A stretch of DNA of 45,259 nucleotides from Roseibacillus sp. Lineage in GTDB: Bacteria > Verrucomicrobiota > Verrucomicrobiia > Verrucomicrobiales > Akkermansiaceae. Of this stretch, positions 16,081-24,663 are shown in pieces. The stretch is from NCBI GenBank assembly GCA_028821775.1, contig JAPKFB010000039.1, positions 1-45,259 on the forward strand, given 5' to 3'. The notes beneath the pieces were generated by a model, which was not told the origin of the DNA, did no database searches, and saw only the letters and a program-made list of their open reading frames with translations. The translations under genes and the position numbers were made by a program. Position 1 is the stretch's first letter, and each line of letters opens with the position of its first letter.

Positions 16081-16842
16081 CTACCAGAAGCGGAACTCCA
16101 CGTGTCCCAAGATCGATTCGCGGTTGCCAAACGCGCCTTCCACGGTCACGAAGATTGAATCGGTCACGGCACAGCGCACTCCAATTTGCCCATTCCAAAG
16201 TTCGGCCGCTTCCAGCTCAAGATCGTAGATCGCCATCCCGAGATTGGGCACGCTGAACACTCCCGATTGCTGTTCGTCCACATTCTGCAAGGTCGCACCG
16301 ATCCACCATTCAAATTTTTTCCCTCTCACTCCGATTTTTGGAATCACCAGCCAGCTCTTCACGTTCGCCATTCCTGATTCAAGCTCGGTCTCGGTGATCA
16401 CGCCTGTCACGGAGGCAAACCACCAATCTTGTCCATAGGCCAAGGTGCTCCCCACTCCGTAGACGACGCCATCGTAGTTCACTTCGATGTCGTCAAAGAG
16501 AGGCAACGCGGGATACACGATCGTGGCGCCATCCACCGTTCCGAGGATCCCGTGGATATTCCAAAACGGGAGCACCCAGAAATCCGCCTTCACTCCAAAC
16601 TGGGTGACCGTGTTCTCAATCTTACCGATTGCACTCGCCGGGACGCTGAGCTGTCCCAGCATTATCTCGGCGTTGCCGACGACATAATCCTGCTTCTGGC
16701 CGTAACCGATGCCAGTGATCCCAAAGCGTTGCGGCCAGTTCGGGTCCCAATTGAGAAGCATATCTGTCAAGATATTCGCCCTTATCCCACTTCCCATCAT
16801 CAGTGCATAAAACAGCACCGTAATCGCCCGCCGAGCATTCAT
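16081..16842 (-). CDS. Predicted outer-membrane beta-barrel-like protein
   Basis: 253 residues. A signal peptide covers about residues 1-22 (MNARRAITVLFYALMMGSG, cleavage after IRA). The rest alternates short hydrophobic strands with polar turns, is rich in Gly, Trp and Tyr, and ends in an aromatic C-terminal strand (GHVEFRFW), as in outer-membrane proteins recognised by the BAM machinery. No specific family is recognised. It faces lldD tail to tail, 98 nt apart, and is divergent from metY. A soluble beta-rich periplasmic protein is the alternative. Confidence 0.65.
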   Translation of the reverse strand: MNARRAITVLFYALMMGSGIRANILTDMLLNWDPNWPQRFGITGIGYGQKQDYVVGNAEIMLGQLSVPASAIGKIENTVTQFGVKADFWVLPFWNIHGILGTVDGATIVYPALPLFDDIEVNYDGVVYGVGSTLAYGQDWWFASVTGVITETELESGMANVKSWLVIPKIGVRGKKFEWWIGATLQNVDEQQSGVFSVPNLGMAIYDLELEAAELWNGQIGVRCAVTDSIFVTVEGAFGNRESILGHVEFRFW

Positions 16843-17029
16843 CCCGTCTCAATCATCAAATCCCCGGGGTGGAGACCAGCTCCAATCCCAAATTTTTAGA
16901 TGAACGCCACCAGCCAAGGGAGCTGGAGAGGATTGCCCGCCGCCCGGAATCTGCTTTACTCATTTTCAGCCTCAGGTTCGCCTCTCCCTCCACTCAGGAA
17001 CACTTTCCAATAACAGCCTCTCACTCCTC

Positions 17030-18316
17030 ATGAAACTCGACACCATCTGCCTCCACGGCGGCCAAGCGCCCGACCCGACCACCAACGCCCGCGCTGTCCC
17101 GGTCTACCGAACGACTTCCTACGTTTTCGACAGCACCGAACACGCCGCCAATCTCTTTGCCCTCAAAGAACTTGGTAACATTTACAGCCGCATCATGAAT
17201 CCCACTCAGGCGGTTCTCGAAGCACGGGTCGCCCTGCTCGAAGGCGCCCACGAAATGTCGGCTCTCGCCCTCGCCTCCGGCACCTCGGGAGTCTTCTACT
17301 CCATCATCAATCTCGCCCAGGTTGGAGACAACATTGTCTCCGCCCGAAATCTCTATGGCGGCTCCTACACCCAGTTCAACGACATCCTCCCCACTCTCGG
17401 AATCGAGGTTCGCTTTGTCGACTCGCAGGATCCCGAAAATTTCGCCAAGGCCGCCGACGACAAAACGCGCGCCTTCTTCACCGAGACCGTTTCCAACCCT
17501 GCTCTTGAGATCGCCGATTTGGATGCAATCGCCAAGCACGCCCACGCCTGCGGAGTACCCCTCATTGTCGATTCGACCTTCTCTACCCCCTACCTCACCC
17601 GTCCCCTTGAACACGGCGCAGACATCGTGGTGCACTCCCTCACCAAATGGTTCGGCGGGCACGGCACCGGCATCGGGGGCATCGTGGTCGACTCCGGTCG
17701 CTTCAATTGGGCCGCCGGACAACACCCGATCTTCGACACCCCGGACAGCTCCTATCACGGACTTCGTTGGGGCCATGACCTTCCCCCTGAACTCGCTCCC
17801 CTCGCCTTCATCCTGCGTATGCGCACCGTGCCGCTTCGAAACCTCGGCGCCTGCATTTCTCCTGACAATGCCTGGATCTTTCTTCAAGGCATCGAGACCC
17901 TTCCCCTCCGCATGGAGCGTCACTGCGAGAACGCCCTCGCGGTCGCCAAGCACCTTCAATCCCACCCCTCCGTGGAATGGGTTCGCTTCCCTGGACTGTC
18001 CGACGACCCCGAATTCGAGAAGAACAAAAAGTATCTCGAAGGGAAGGGCGGCGCCATGGTCGTCTTCGGCATCAAGGGGGGCGCCGATGCGGGCCGGATC
18101 TTCATCGAGTCCCTTGAGTTGCACTCGCACCTTGCCAATGTCGGAGACGCGAAGTCCCTCGCCATTCACCCCGCCACCACGACCCACTCGCAGATGAACG
18201 AGGAACAACAAGCCGCCGCCGGCATCACCCCCGAACTCGTGCGCCTCGCCGTGGGTATCGAACACCTCGACGACATCCTGGCTGACCTCGATCAAGCTCT
18301 CGCCAAGGCCGATTGA
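17030..18316 (+). CDS. metY: O-acetylhomoserine sulfhydrylase (O-acetylhomoserine aminocarboxypropyltransferase)
   Basis: 428 residues, PLP-dependent Cys/Met metabolism family. It converts O-acetylhomoserine and sulfide to homocysteine. Landmarks are AVPVYRTTSYVFDSTEHAAN, the tyrosine/arginine phosphate contact YSRIMNPTQAVLE, ASGTSG, VDSTFSTPYLTRPLEHGADI (Asp181, pyridine nitrogen) and HSLTKWFGGHGTGIGG with the PLP lysine Lys206. Length (about 425-430) and the WFGGHGT motif fit MetY rather than the shorter MetB/MetC enzymes. It is probably monocistronic or co-transcribed with the LON-domain gene 103 nt downstream. A very long open frame runs antisense through it, but that is a codon-bias shadow. 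Confidence 0.93.
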   Translation: MKLDTICLHGGQAPDPTTNARAVPVYRTTSYVFDSTEHAANLFALKELGNIYSRIMNPTQAVLEARVALLEGAHEMSALALASGTSGVFYSIINLAQVGDNIVSARNLYGGSYTQFNDILPTLGIEVRFVDSQDPENFAKAADDKTRAFFTETVSNPALEIADLDAIAKHAHACGVPLIVDSTFSTPYLTRPLEHGADIVVHSLTKWFGGHGTGIGGIVVDSGRFNWAAGQHPIFDTPDSSYHGLRWGHDLPPELAPLAFILRMRTVPLRNLGACISPDNAWIFLQGIETLPLRMERHCENALAVAKHLQSHPSVEWVRFPGLSDDPEFEKNKKYLEGKGGAMVVFGIKGGADAGRIFIESLELHSHLANVGDAKSLAIHPATTTHSQMNEEQQAAAGITPELVRLAVGIEHLDDILADLDQALAKAD

Positions 18317-18419
18317 AATTGACTCCGGATCTGGTGATCCATTGGCAATAGAGGCTTGAACCCCGCCGAGCAAACGAACCCGCCCCAAGATTCTCTTAGC
18401 CTGTCATCTCACCTTCCTC

Positions 18420-19043
18420 GTGCCGTCGCTCAAACTTCCGAAGCACATGGGTGCAATCCTTCTCCCGGATTGCACCCTCTTCCCCCATGGCGCCCTTCCG
18501 CTCCACATCTTTGAAGATCGATATCGCCAGATGTTGGATGAGGCCCTCGAAGGAGACTGCCTCTTCTGTGTGGGACGCCTCACCCGGAAGGAGAGCTTAC
18601 CTCTCGAGGATTGCACCGCTAAAATTGGAACCGCTGGACTCATCAGGGCCTCCCGTGAACAGTCCGACGGTCAATCCGATTTGATCTTGCACGGGGTCTG
18701 TCGCGTACGATTTGTTGAATGGTTGCCTGATAAACCCTACCCCTTCGCCCGCATCGAACCCCTCTCCTCCCAACTCCTGAGCGGGGAAGAGGTCGCCCGG
18801 GAAGCGCAGAGACTCCGGGAGGCCGTCGAGTCGATCCTTCTCGGATTCCCCGACGGAGTCGTCCTTCAGGTGCAGGCCTTGCTTGAGCGCGCCACCGATC
18901 CCTCCATCATGAGCGATGCCGTGGCCCAGCAATTCGTCCACGATTCCGATCTCCGCCAGAAACTCCTGGAAGAGCCCGATATCTCCAAGAGAATCGATGT
19001 GATCATCACCCACCTGCACTCCCTGCGCAGAGGAGAACTCTAG
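18420..19043 (+). CDS. LON substrate-binding (N-terminal) domain protein
   Basis: 207 residues, GTG start at 18420. The stand-alone LON N-terminal domain is shown by LLPDCTLFPHGALPLHIFEDRYRQM (first residues LLPDCTLFPHGALPLHIFED), followed by the beta-rich core with FCVGRLTRKES, KIGTAGLIR and LILHGVCRVRFVEW, then a helical C-terminal bundle. No AAA+ or protease part is present, as in the single-domain bacterial proteins of this group whose exact role is unclear; a substrate- or peptide-recognition role is likely from the fold. It is located 103 nt after metY on the same strand and followed by a broken gene on the other strand. Confidence 0.85.
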   Translation: MPSLKLPKHMGAILLPDCTLFPHGALPLHIFEDRYRQMLDEALEGDCLFCVGRLTRKESLPLEDCTAKIGTAGLIRASREQSDGQSDLILHGVCRVRFVEWLPDKPYPFARIEPLSSQLLSGEEVAREAQRLREAVESILLGFPDGVVLQVQALLERATDPSIMSDAVAQQFVHDSDLRQKLLEEPDISKRIDVIITHLHSLRRGEL

Positions 19044-19343
19044 CAGGTTTTTGACGTTCTTGAGAATGCCGCGCCACTGACTTGCTGCGTCAGTAATCGC
19101 CTTCTCCGGAAGCTCCCCGATTTTGACGCCGATGACATCCACTTTCTGCAAAGCCTCCCACGCCTTCTGCACCACCGGAATATTGGCGCTGAGATAAGTC
19201 CGAGCACCGAAGTGAAAATCCCGGCGAATGTCGAGATCGCCACTCGCGCTGCGACCTGCCCCTCCGGCCATCCACGTGAGCATCTCCTCGGTGACACCCT
19301 AACGAGCCATCCCCAACAAAACTTTTCGCAGTAGATTCTTCAT
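19044..19343 (-). pseudogene. Truncated hypothetical gene with an in-frame amber codon
   Basis: This 357-bp stretch between two plus-strand genes holds a protein-like minus-strand reading frame. From ATG at 19343 it reads MKNLLRKVLLGMAR, then TAG (19301-19299), then continues in frame for about 85 residues: GVTEEMLTWMAGGAG, DLDIRRDFHFGARTYLSANI, VVQKAWEALQKVDVIGVKIG, ELPEKAITDAASQWRGILKN, VKNLLE. The composition is that of a soluble helical protein and is continuous across the TAG. The frame then runs into the antisense of the LON-domain gene, so the 3' end appears lost. I do not recognise the family. A real short gene starting at ATG 19283 is the alternative. Confidence 0.35.
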
Positions 19344-19400
19344 CCCGGCCGGGTTCAGCCCTACCTTCCCAGTATCGCGCCAAAAGGAACCCCCTCAACG

Positions 19401-19790
19401 ATGCATTTCCTGAGTTTTTTCTACGCCCTCGCTCTCCTGGCTCTCGGGGTCACCGGGGTGCTCAGTTCCAGCAATGCGGCCGAGCTCCGCGCCTTCGCAC
19501 TCCCAGGACTCTTCTTCGGGGGCGCTACCCTCTTTTGCTCTTTCTATGCCCTCATTGAATTCAGGCACGGAATGGCTGCCGCATCCTTCCTGGCCTTCCT
19601 CGCCTTTCTCACCAACAGCAGCCCGCTCGCCGGACATTTCTTCCACGGCACCTACGATTGGTCGCATCCTGCCCATCGCCTCAGCTCCGTCATCTGGGCC
19701 CTGGCCACCATCTATCTCTCCATCGCTTTCACCCGCTGGAAACGGACGCGACGGGAACAGGCCATTGCTTCCTTGAAAGCTGGCGAGTGA
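19401..19790 (+). CDS. Small integral membrane protein of unknown function
   Basis: 129 residues with about four hydrophobic segments: roughly 3-22 (FLSFFYALALLALGVTGVLS), 30-50, 56-72 and 93-111, ending in a basic cytosolic tail (RWKRTRREQ). Many small residues (Ala, Gly, Ser) line the helices. A conserved family is not recognised. It is convergent with frr, with 117 nt between them that include a 12-bp palindrome. The ATG is preceded by an AAGGAA sequence 12 nt upstream. Confidence 0.7.
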   Translation: MHFLSFFYALALLALGVTGVLSSSNAAELRAFALPGLFFGGATLFCSFYALIEFRHGMAAASFLAFLAFLTNSSPLAGHFFHGTYDWSHPAHRLSSVIWALATIYLSIAFTRWKRTRREQAIASLKAGE

Positions 19791-19907
19791 ATCGCCCTTC
19801 CTCCGAGGAAGCAAAAGAAGGCCCTGCCGACCACGACGGACGGGCGTCATGAGACCGGGGGGACGTCCCCTGGGGGATGTGAAATACGGAGCGAGACCAG
19901 AACCCAC

Positions 19908-20477
19908 TCAGACCGTCATCACATCCTTTTCCTTGTCCGCCAACTTCTCATCAATGTCCTTGATGAAGCGGTCCGTAATCTCCTGCACCGTCTTTTCCAG
20001 ATCGTGCATTTGATCTTCGGTAAGAACATTGTCCGCCTTCATATTCTTGGCAGCATCCATCCCGTCCTTGCGACTGGCACGCACCCGAATGCGGGACTCT
20101 TCCGCAATGCTCTTGATCACCTTGACCATCTGGACCCGGCGTTCCTCCGTGAGTTCCGGAATCGGAAGACGAATCAATTTGCCGTCGCTCACCGGATTGA
20201 GCCCCAGCTTGCCATTCTCACGAATTGCTTTCTCGATATCCCCGACCACACTGGGATCAAACGGTTGAATCATGATCGTGCGCGCTTCCGGCGTCGTGAT
20301 CACTGCAAGCTCCTTCAGACGCATCTTGCTGCCGTAGCTCACAACGTTCACATCCAGATTTTCCACCAAGGCCGGGGAAGCCTTCCCGGTCCGCACTCCG
20401 GCGAATTCCTGCAACATATAATCGATCGCGCTGCGCATCGATTCGTTCACTTCACTCTGTGTTGTCTCCGCGTCCAT
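19908..20477 (-). CDS. frr: Ribosome recycling factor
   Basis: 189 residues. RRF splits post-termination ribosomes together with EF-G. The three-helix domain and the beta/alpha/beta domain are both present: MRSAIDYMLQEFAGVRTGKA and SPALVENLDVNVVSYGSKM, then PEARTIMIQPFDPSVVGDIEKAI (first residues diagnostic), GLNPVSDGKLIRLPIPELTEERR and VRASRKDGMDAAKN. All family blocks and the length match. It lies 18 nt downstream of pyrH, the widespread pyrH-frr gene order. Confidence 0.97.
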   Translation of the reverse strand: MDAETTQSEVNESMRSAIDYMLQEFAGVRTGKASPALVENLDVNVVSYGSKMRLKELAVITTPEARTIMIQPFDPSVVGDIEKAIRENGKLGLNPVSDGKLIRLPIPELTEERRVQMVKVIKSIAEESRIRVRASRKDGMDAAKNMKADNVLTEDQMHDLEKTVQEITDRFIKDIDEKLADKEKDVMTV

Positions 20478-20495
20478 GATATGAGGGGCTGTGTG

Positions 20496-21224
20496 TTATT
20501 CAGATTGAATGATCGTGCCGAGTTCTTCGCCGCGCAGGGCGCGCTCGATGTTTCCATCCTCGCCAAGATCGAAAACGATAATAGGGATGTTGTTGTCCAT
20601 GCAAAGGCTGAAGGCGGTGGCATCCATCACTTTTAGCCGCTGGACCATGCACTCGTGGAAGGTGATTGTTTCGTAGCGAGTTGCGCTCGGGTCGGTCTTC
20701 GGATCCGCGGTGTAGACTCCGTCCACCATGGTCGCCTTCAGGATCACATCGGCCCCCATCTCACTGGCACGAAGGGCGGCCGTGGTATCCGTCGAGAAAA
20801 AGGGACTGCCCGTCCCCGCCGCGAAGATGACCACGCATTGATTGGCGAGATGCCGATTTGCTTTCCGACGAATGAAGGGCTCCGCCACATTCTTCATTTC
20901 GATCGCGGATTGCACCACGCACATGACACCCTGCTCCTCGAGGGCGGCTTGCAGCGCAAGGGCGTTCATCACTGTCGCCATCATCCCAACATAGTCCGCG
21001 GTTGGTCGGTCCATTCCCCGGGCACTGGCTGCTGCTCCCCTCCAGAAATTCCCTCCTCCTACCACGATTCCCAACTCCACGCCCCTTTTGGATGCAGTCG
21101 CGATTTCCCCAGCGATGCGCCCAACAATTTCCGGAGAAATATTGTCTGTGCTTCCCGGCTCGCGCAAAGCCTCCCCGCTTAACTTCAATATGGCTCTTTT
21201 AAAAAAGCGTCCCGTCTCACCCAT
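20496..21224 (-). CDS. pyrH: UMP kinase
   Basis: 242 residues. PyrH phosphorylates UMP to UDP as a hexamer of the amino acid kinase fold. Diagnostic blocks are FFKRAILKLSGEAL, ELGIVVGGGNFWRG, RPTADYVGMMATVMNALALQ, GTGSPFFSTDTTAALRASEM and DGVYTADPKTDPSATRYETI, followed by MDATAFSLCMDNNIPIIVFD. ATG at 21224 is used; a TTG two codons upstream is also possible. It precedes frr by 18 nt and follows an exported hypothetical protein gene, with 115 nt between, so it may have its own promoter. Confidence 0.97.
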   Translation of the reverse strand: MGETGRFFKRAILKLSGEALREPGSTDNISPEIVGRIAGEIATASKRGVELGIVVGGGNFWRGAAASARGMDRPTADYVGMMATVMNALALQAALEEQGVMCVVQSAIEMKNVAEPFIRRKANRHLANQCVVIFAAGTGSPFFSTDTTAALRASEMGADVILKATMVDGVYTADPKTDPSATRYETITFHECMVQRLKVMDATAFSLCMDNNIPIIVFDLGEDGNIERALRGEELGTIIQSE

Positions 21225-21339
21225 ACCCAATCACAACGTTGGATGATTGAAGCAGCACTCCCTCGATCTGCAAAGGTAAAAGACATGTAGAGCTTAAGGC
21301 ATTTCCCCGCCGCGCGACGTGGAAATTCGTAAAGCATCT

Positions 21340-21888
21340 CTACTCGCCCACCTTGAAGCGTACAGCGAGATCCTTGAGCGTGGCGTTGCCCTCGTTCGTC
21401 CCTGTCACCGCGATCGAAACCTGGAAGGCCTCCTCGTCCTCGATCCCCTTGAAGTAGTCCCGTAATGTGCTCCGGATTGCCTCAATGGCAAGGCCTACCA
21501 CATGCCTTGCCACCAGGTCGAGGTCCTCGGGAACCTCCAGGTTACTCACATCGAAGCGCACGAGCAACTTTGCGCCCTTCATCTCGACGCTCATGGTCAC
21601 CTTGCAGAGATTCAGCAAATTGGCCTCCTTCACCTTGTAGCCGATCGCATTGCTGGCAATCTGATAGGGAGCGGCCACCGCCTTGACCAAGTCTTCCGGA
21701 ATCGCTCCCGTGATTGCGTAGGGTCGGGCCATCACCGCCGCTTGGATCGGTTCGCCTCCTTCGGCCTCGTCGCCGACCCCATCCGTGTTGTGGAAGGAGA
21801 GCGGGTGGTAGAGCTTCACCACTTCCACCGTGACTGCGGAGGCCAGGGTGGGGAGCAGGAGGAGGCTGGCGAAGACCCTGAGGAGCAT
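21340..21888 (-). CDS. Exported hypothetical protein
   Basis: 182 residues. A signal peptide (MLLRVFASLLLLPTLASA, cleavage after Ala18) leads into a mature domain of mixed alpha/beta character beginning VTVEVVKLYHPLSF. No membrane anchor, lipobox or recognisable catalytic motif is seen; the family is not recognised. Repeated patterns of alternating hydrophobics (LLVRFDVSNLEV, VSIAVTGT) suggest a beta-sandwich. It starts 15 nt after the fmt stop and is likely co-transcribed with fmt. Confidence 0.7.
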   Translation of the reverse strand: MLLRVFASLLLLPTLASAVTVEVVKLYHPLSFHNTDGVGDEAEGGEPIQAAVMARPYAITGAIPEDLVKAVAAPYQIASNAIGYKVKEANLLNLCKVTMSVEMKGAKLLVRFDVSNLEVPEDLDLVARHVVGLAIEAIRSTLRDYFKGIEDEEAFQVSIAVTGTNEGNATLKDLAVRFKVGE

Positions 21889-21903
21889 GGCGACAGCCTG
21901 AGG

Positions 21904-22863
21904 CTATTCCTCATCGCGCTCCAGCGAAAAGAAGCAATCGCCGGGCCCGAGACGATTCCCCTTGAGGAACTCCCTCACCGGCAGCCGTCTCGAACCTTCC
22001 ACCTGCACTTCTCGCAACTGCAAGGCCCCTTTGCCACAAGCCACGGCAAAACCGTCAAAATCCACCGCTAGCACTTCACCTGACTTCCCTTCCCTCCTGA
22101 CAACCTCAGTTTGCGGAAAAATCTTCAAGCGCTTCTTGCGACCTCGCTCATCCCGCATCGTAGTGAAGGTTCCCGGCCAGGGATCATAGGCACGGACTCT
22201 GCGTTCCAGTTCGTCTGCCGTCATGGACCAATCAATTTCGCCATCATTGCGTTCCAACTTCGGGGCATAGCTGGCGAGTTGTTCGTCCTGCACGCTCCGT
22301 GGGGCCTCCCCGGACGCGAGCGCCTCAATGGCCATTCGCAAGGCTTCTGGCGAACTCTCCGCCAGGCGGTCGTGCAAGTCCCCGCCCGTCTCATGCTTTC
22401 CGAGCGGAGTGGCCTGATTCAAAATAAGATCCCCGGTATCCAATCCTTCCGCCACGTGCATGATGGTCACCCCGCTCTCGGCATCCCCGGCATCAATGGC
22501 AGCCTGGATGCAGGAGGCCCCACGATGTCGCGGCAAAAGAGAAGCATGCACATTAATGCAGGCCAATTTTGCAATAGTCAGAAACCCCCTCGGGAGAATC
22601 TGTCCATAGGCCATCACCACAATGAGGTCCGGCTCCAGCGCCGCGATCTCTGCCAAAGCCTCTTTCTTGCGCACTCTTTCCGGCTGCAGGACCGGTACAC
22701 CGGCATCCAGTGCCAGTTCCTTGATACGCGGGGGTCGCAGTTTCGCACTGCGCCCAACAGCTCGATCTGGCTGGGTCACCAGCCCAATCAAATGCCCTCC
22801 CCCCACCACCATCTGAAAGGACGGCAGCGCGATCTCTCCCGTCCCCATGAATAGTATCCGCAC
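21904..22863 (-). CDS. fmt: Methionyl-tRNA formyltransferase
   Basis: 319 residues with a GTG start at 22863. Fmt formylates initiator Met-tRNA. The N-terminal formyltransferase domain contains MRILFMGTGEIALPSF, VVMAYGQILPRGFL, the catalytic block NVHASLLPRHRGASCIQAAI (Asn and His of the N-H-D triad) and SGVTIMHVAEGLDTGDLI (Asp of the triad). The C-terminal tRNA-binding domain starts at about residue 205 with VRAYDPWPGTFTTM. Note SC in place of the common AP/SP after RGA. It is 63 nt downstream of adk and 15 nt upstream of an exported hypothetical gene. Confidence 0.96.
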   Translation of the reverse strand: MRILFMGTGEIALPSFQMVVGGGHLIGLVTQPDRAVGRSAKLRPPRIKELALDAGVPVLQPERVRKKEALAEIAALEPDLIVVMAYGQILPRGFLTIAKLACINVHASLLPRHRGASCIQAAIDAGDAESGVTIMHVAEGLDTGDLILNQATPLGKHETGGDLHDRLAESSPEALRMAIEALASGEAPRSVQDEQLASYAPKLERNDGEIDWSMTADELERRVRAYDPWPGTFTTMRDERGRKKRLKIFPQTEVVRREGKSGEVLAVDFDGFAVACGKGALQLREVQVEGSRRLPVREFLKGNRLGPGDCFFSLERDEE

Positions 22864-22926
22864 GTGAGATCTCAGAATTTGATTTTCAGCACATGGGCGC
22901 GGGTAACGAGCATAGCTCTCGAGTCC

Positions 22927-23556
22927 TCAAACCGTGATTTTCGCCATCTTCTGGTAGATGTCCAACTTGATGACCTCTTCAATAATTTGACCCAGAACCT
23001 CCACCGGAGGCTTCGTGCCGTCGATCTTACTGACAATCCCGGAGTAGTGTTCAACCAATGGTCGAGTCTCTGCTTCGTAGGTTTCGATTCGGTGGGAAAT
23101 GACTTCATCGCTGGCGTCGTCATAACGATTGTCCTTCAAGGCACGCTTGCGCATGCGCCGCCCGAGTTCATCGCGATTCGGACAAGTCAGATGGAAGACC
23201 CGGTGCACTTCGAGATAGTCGTCAAGAATCTCCGCTTGGCGCACATTGCGCGGAATGCCATCGAGGAGCAGGATGTCGATATCCGGCTTGTAGACATAGG
23301 TCTCGATCCAGTTGTCGAGTTGGGCCTTCCACAGATCGATCGTGAGCTCGTCGGGCACCAGTTCCCCCTTGCTGGAGTAGTGGACGAAGCGCTGCCCCAA
23401 CTCCGTGCGAGTGTCGAGCGATCGGAAGACGTCGCCACAGGCACAGTGATAAAAGCGAGGCACGGCTCCCAGGACCTTCCCCTGGGTTCCCTTGCCTGCG
23501 CCGGGTGCTCCGATGAGGAGGATGCCAGGGTGGCGTTGCTTGGTGTTGTTGTCCAC
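22927..23556 (-). CDS. adk: Adenylate kinase or close nucleoside monophosphate kinase
   Basis: 209 residues from a GTG at 23556. The P-loop is ILLIGAPGAGKGTQ at residues 9-22, followed by the NMP-binding CGDVFRSL, LLDGIPRNVRQAEIL (family 'DGFPR...Q') and the lid-side RYDDASDEVISHRIETY ('R.DD....i..R'). The family usually reads DGFPR; here it is DGIPR. The lid is short, without zinc-binding cysteines. It interconverts AMP, ATP and ADP. The frame is open upstream to 23772, overlapping the UbiA-like gene, but that part has no similarity, so the GTG just before the core is preferred; no clear Shine-Dalgarno is seen. Confidence 0.88.
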   Translation of the reverse strand: MDNNTKQRHPGILLIGAPGAGKGTQGKVLGAVPRFYHCACGDVFRSLDTRTELGQRFVHYSSKGELVPDELTIDLWKAQLDNWIETYVYKPDIDILLLDGIPRNVRQAEILDDYLEVHRVFHLTCPNRDELGRRMRKRALKDNRYDDASDEVISHRIETYEAETRPLVEHYSGIVSKIDGTKPPVEVLGQIIEEVIKLDIYQKMAKITV

Positions 23557-23657
23557 GGAGCCCGAAGCTACTGTCCCGGCCACCCGCCCGGCAAGGCTGA
23601 ATCCTGCCAGGAGCGATCCGGGCACCTTCCATCCGCGACCGTCGGGTGCGGCCTTCC

Positions 23658-24512
23658 CTAAATGTCCGGTAACATCCAGTAGAACAACGGGAGCGGCAGC
23701 AACATTGCAACATCGGCCAGCACTCGAAGAGCATCGAGGGAAAAACGGTTCCGCAATTGGTTGATCCCCCAATGCAAGCCTGCTCCCACCATGATGGCAT
23801 AGAAGAAGGCCTTCCGGATCAAAAGAGAGTGTTCCTCCGCCTTCACCGCCATGAGAAGCGCAAAGCCTCCCAGCAAAACAAGGAGGATGGTAAGGACCTT
23901 TTCGTAAATCTCTTTCTGTTCGTGATCATTCGTTTCCCGCGACGCCTCCCAGTGATCAATCGCGGTCATGTTCAGGGTGCACAGCGCCGCAAAGGCGAGC
24001 ACTTCTGGCGACAGCAAAAGATGGAGAATGTGGCTCTCCTGACTGTGCAGGTGCACTCCCACCGCGGTGCCCAAGGCGAAAGAAAATCCCGCCAGGATAT
24101 TCTTCCAGTAGGAGACCCCTCGCCCCGCATCAAAGAAGCTGATTGAAAAATAGACCCCCACCGGAATGAGTACGAAAATTCCATGCGTCCAAAGCCCCCG
24201 GGCCTGCACAATGAGGAGGCTCATCGATCCAAGCACCCCAACGAGCAGGGCGATCGAAAACGGCATCCTGAACTTCCGGTGAAACTTGTGCCGCGCCGTA
24301 TCACGGCCCGACCCCATCTCCGCCATCCGCTCGTCCATTAGGCGATCGGCGACATAGATGCACCAGACCACCAGCGCAAGAAGCCACGGCAGAGTCGGCT
24401 GGTGGTATCTGACCAACCAGACTTTCTTGAACACCATGAACCACGCGAACGCCACGAGGGCGGCATCGAGGCTCAACAGGTTCGGCCATAGCCAGATCGG
24501 GCGTCGTGCCAT
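23658..24512 (-). CDS. UbiA-like polytopic membrane protein
   Basis: 284 residues with about eight hydrophobic segments. Two acidic motifs typical of UbiA prenyltransferases are seen: VADRLMDERMAE (a D-x3-D-like motif after the second helix) and AIDHWEASRETND, plus KNILAGFSFALGTAVG resembling the conserved mid-protein stretch. It may transfer a prenyl group or be a divergent non-enzymatic member; the motifs are imperfect compared with UbiA/MenA, so substrate is not assigned. ATG at 24512 is used; a TTG at 24536 is possible. It lies between the M48-like gene (151 nt upstream) and adk (101 nt downstream). Confidence 0.6.
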   Translation of the reverse strand: MARRPIWLWPNLLSLDAALVAFAWFMVFKKVWLVRYHQPTLPWLLALVVWCIYVADRLMDERMAEMGSGRDTARHKFHRKFRMPFSIALLVGVLGSMSLLIVQARGLWTHGIFVLIPVGVYFSISFFDAGRGVSYWKNILAGFSFALGTAVGVHLHSQESHILHLLLSPEVLAFAALCTLNMTAIDHWEASRETNDHEQKEIYEKVLTILLVLLGGFALLMAVKAEEHSLLIRKAFFYAIMVGAGLHWGINQLRNRFSLDALRVLADVAMLLPLPLFYWMLPDI

Positions 24513-24663
24513 TGCGAGGACGGACCATCCCCGCAAGCCTCCGACAAATCAAGCGCCATCATTGCGCAATCCGGACTCAAATCCCAAGCTCATCCGCTCC
24601 GCACCTAATAACACGTATAAACCACCCGCGGAAATCCGGATCCGCGCCCCGCAACCTCCCATC

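Noticed and set aside
17021..18388. 455-residue open frame antisense to metY
   Set aside because: It mirrors the codon structure of metY, is Gly/Val/Glu-rich without any family motif, and metY has every catalytic residue. It is a GC-bias shadow.
19859..19870. Palindrome GGGGACGTCCCC between convergent genes as a terminator
   Set aside because: A 12-bp palindrome without loop or T-tract; GC-rich palindromes of this length can arise by chance.
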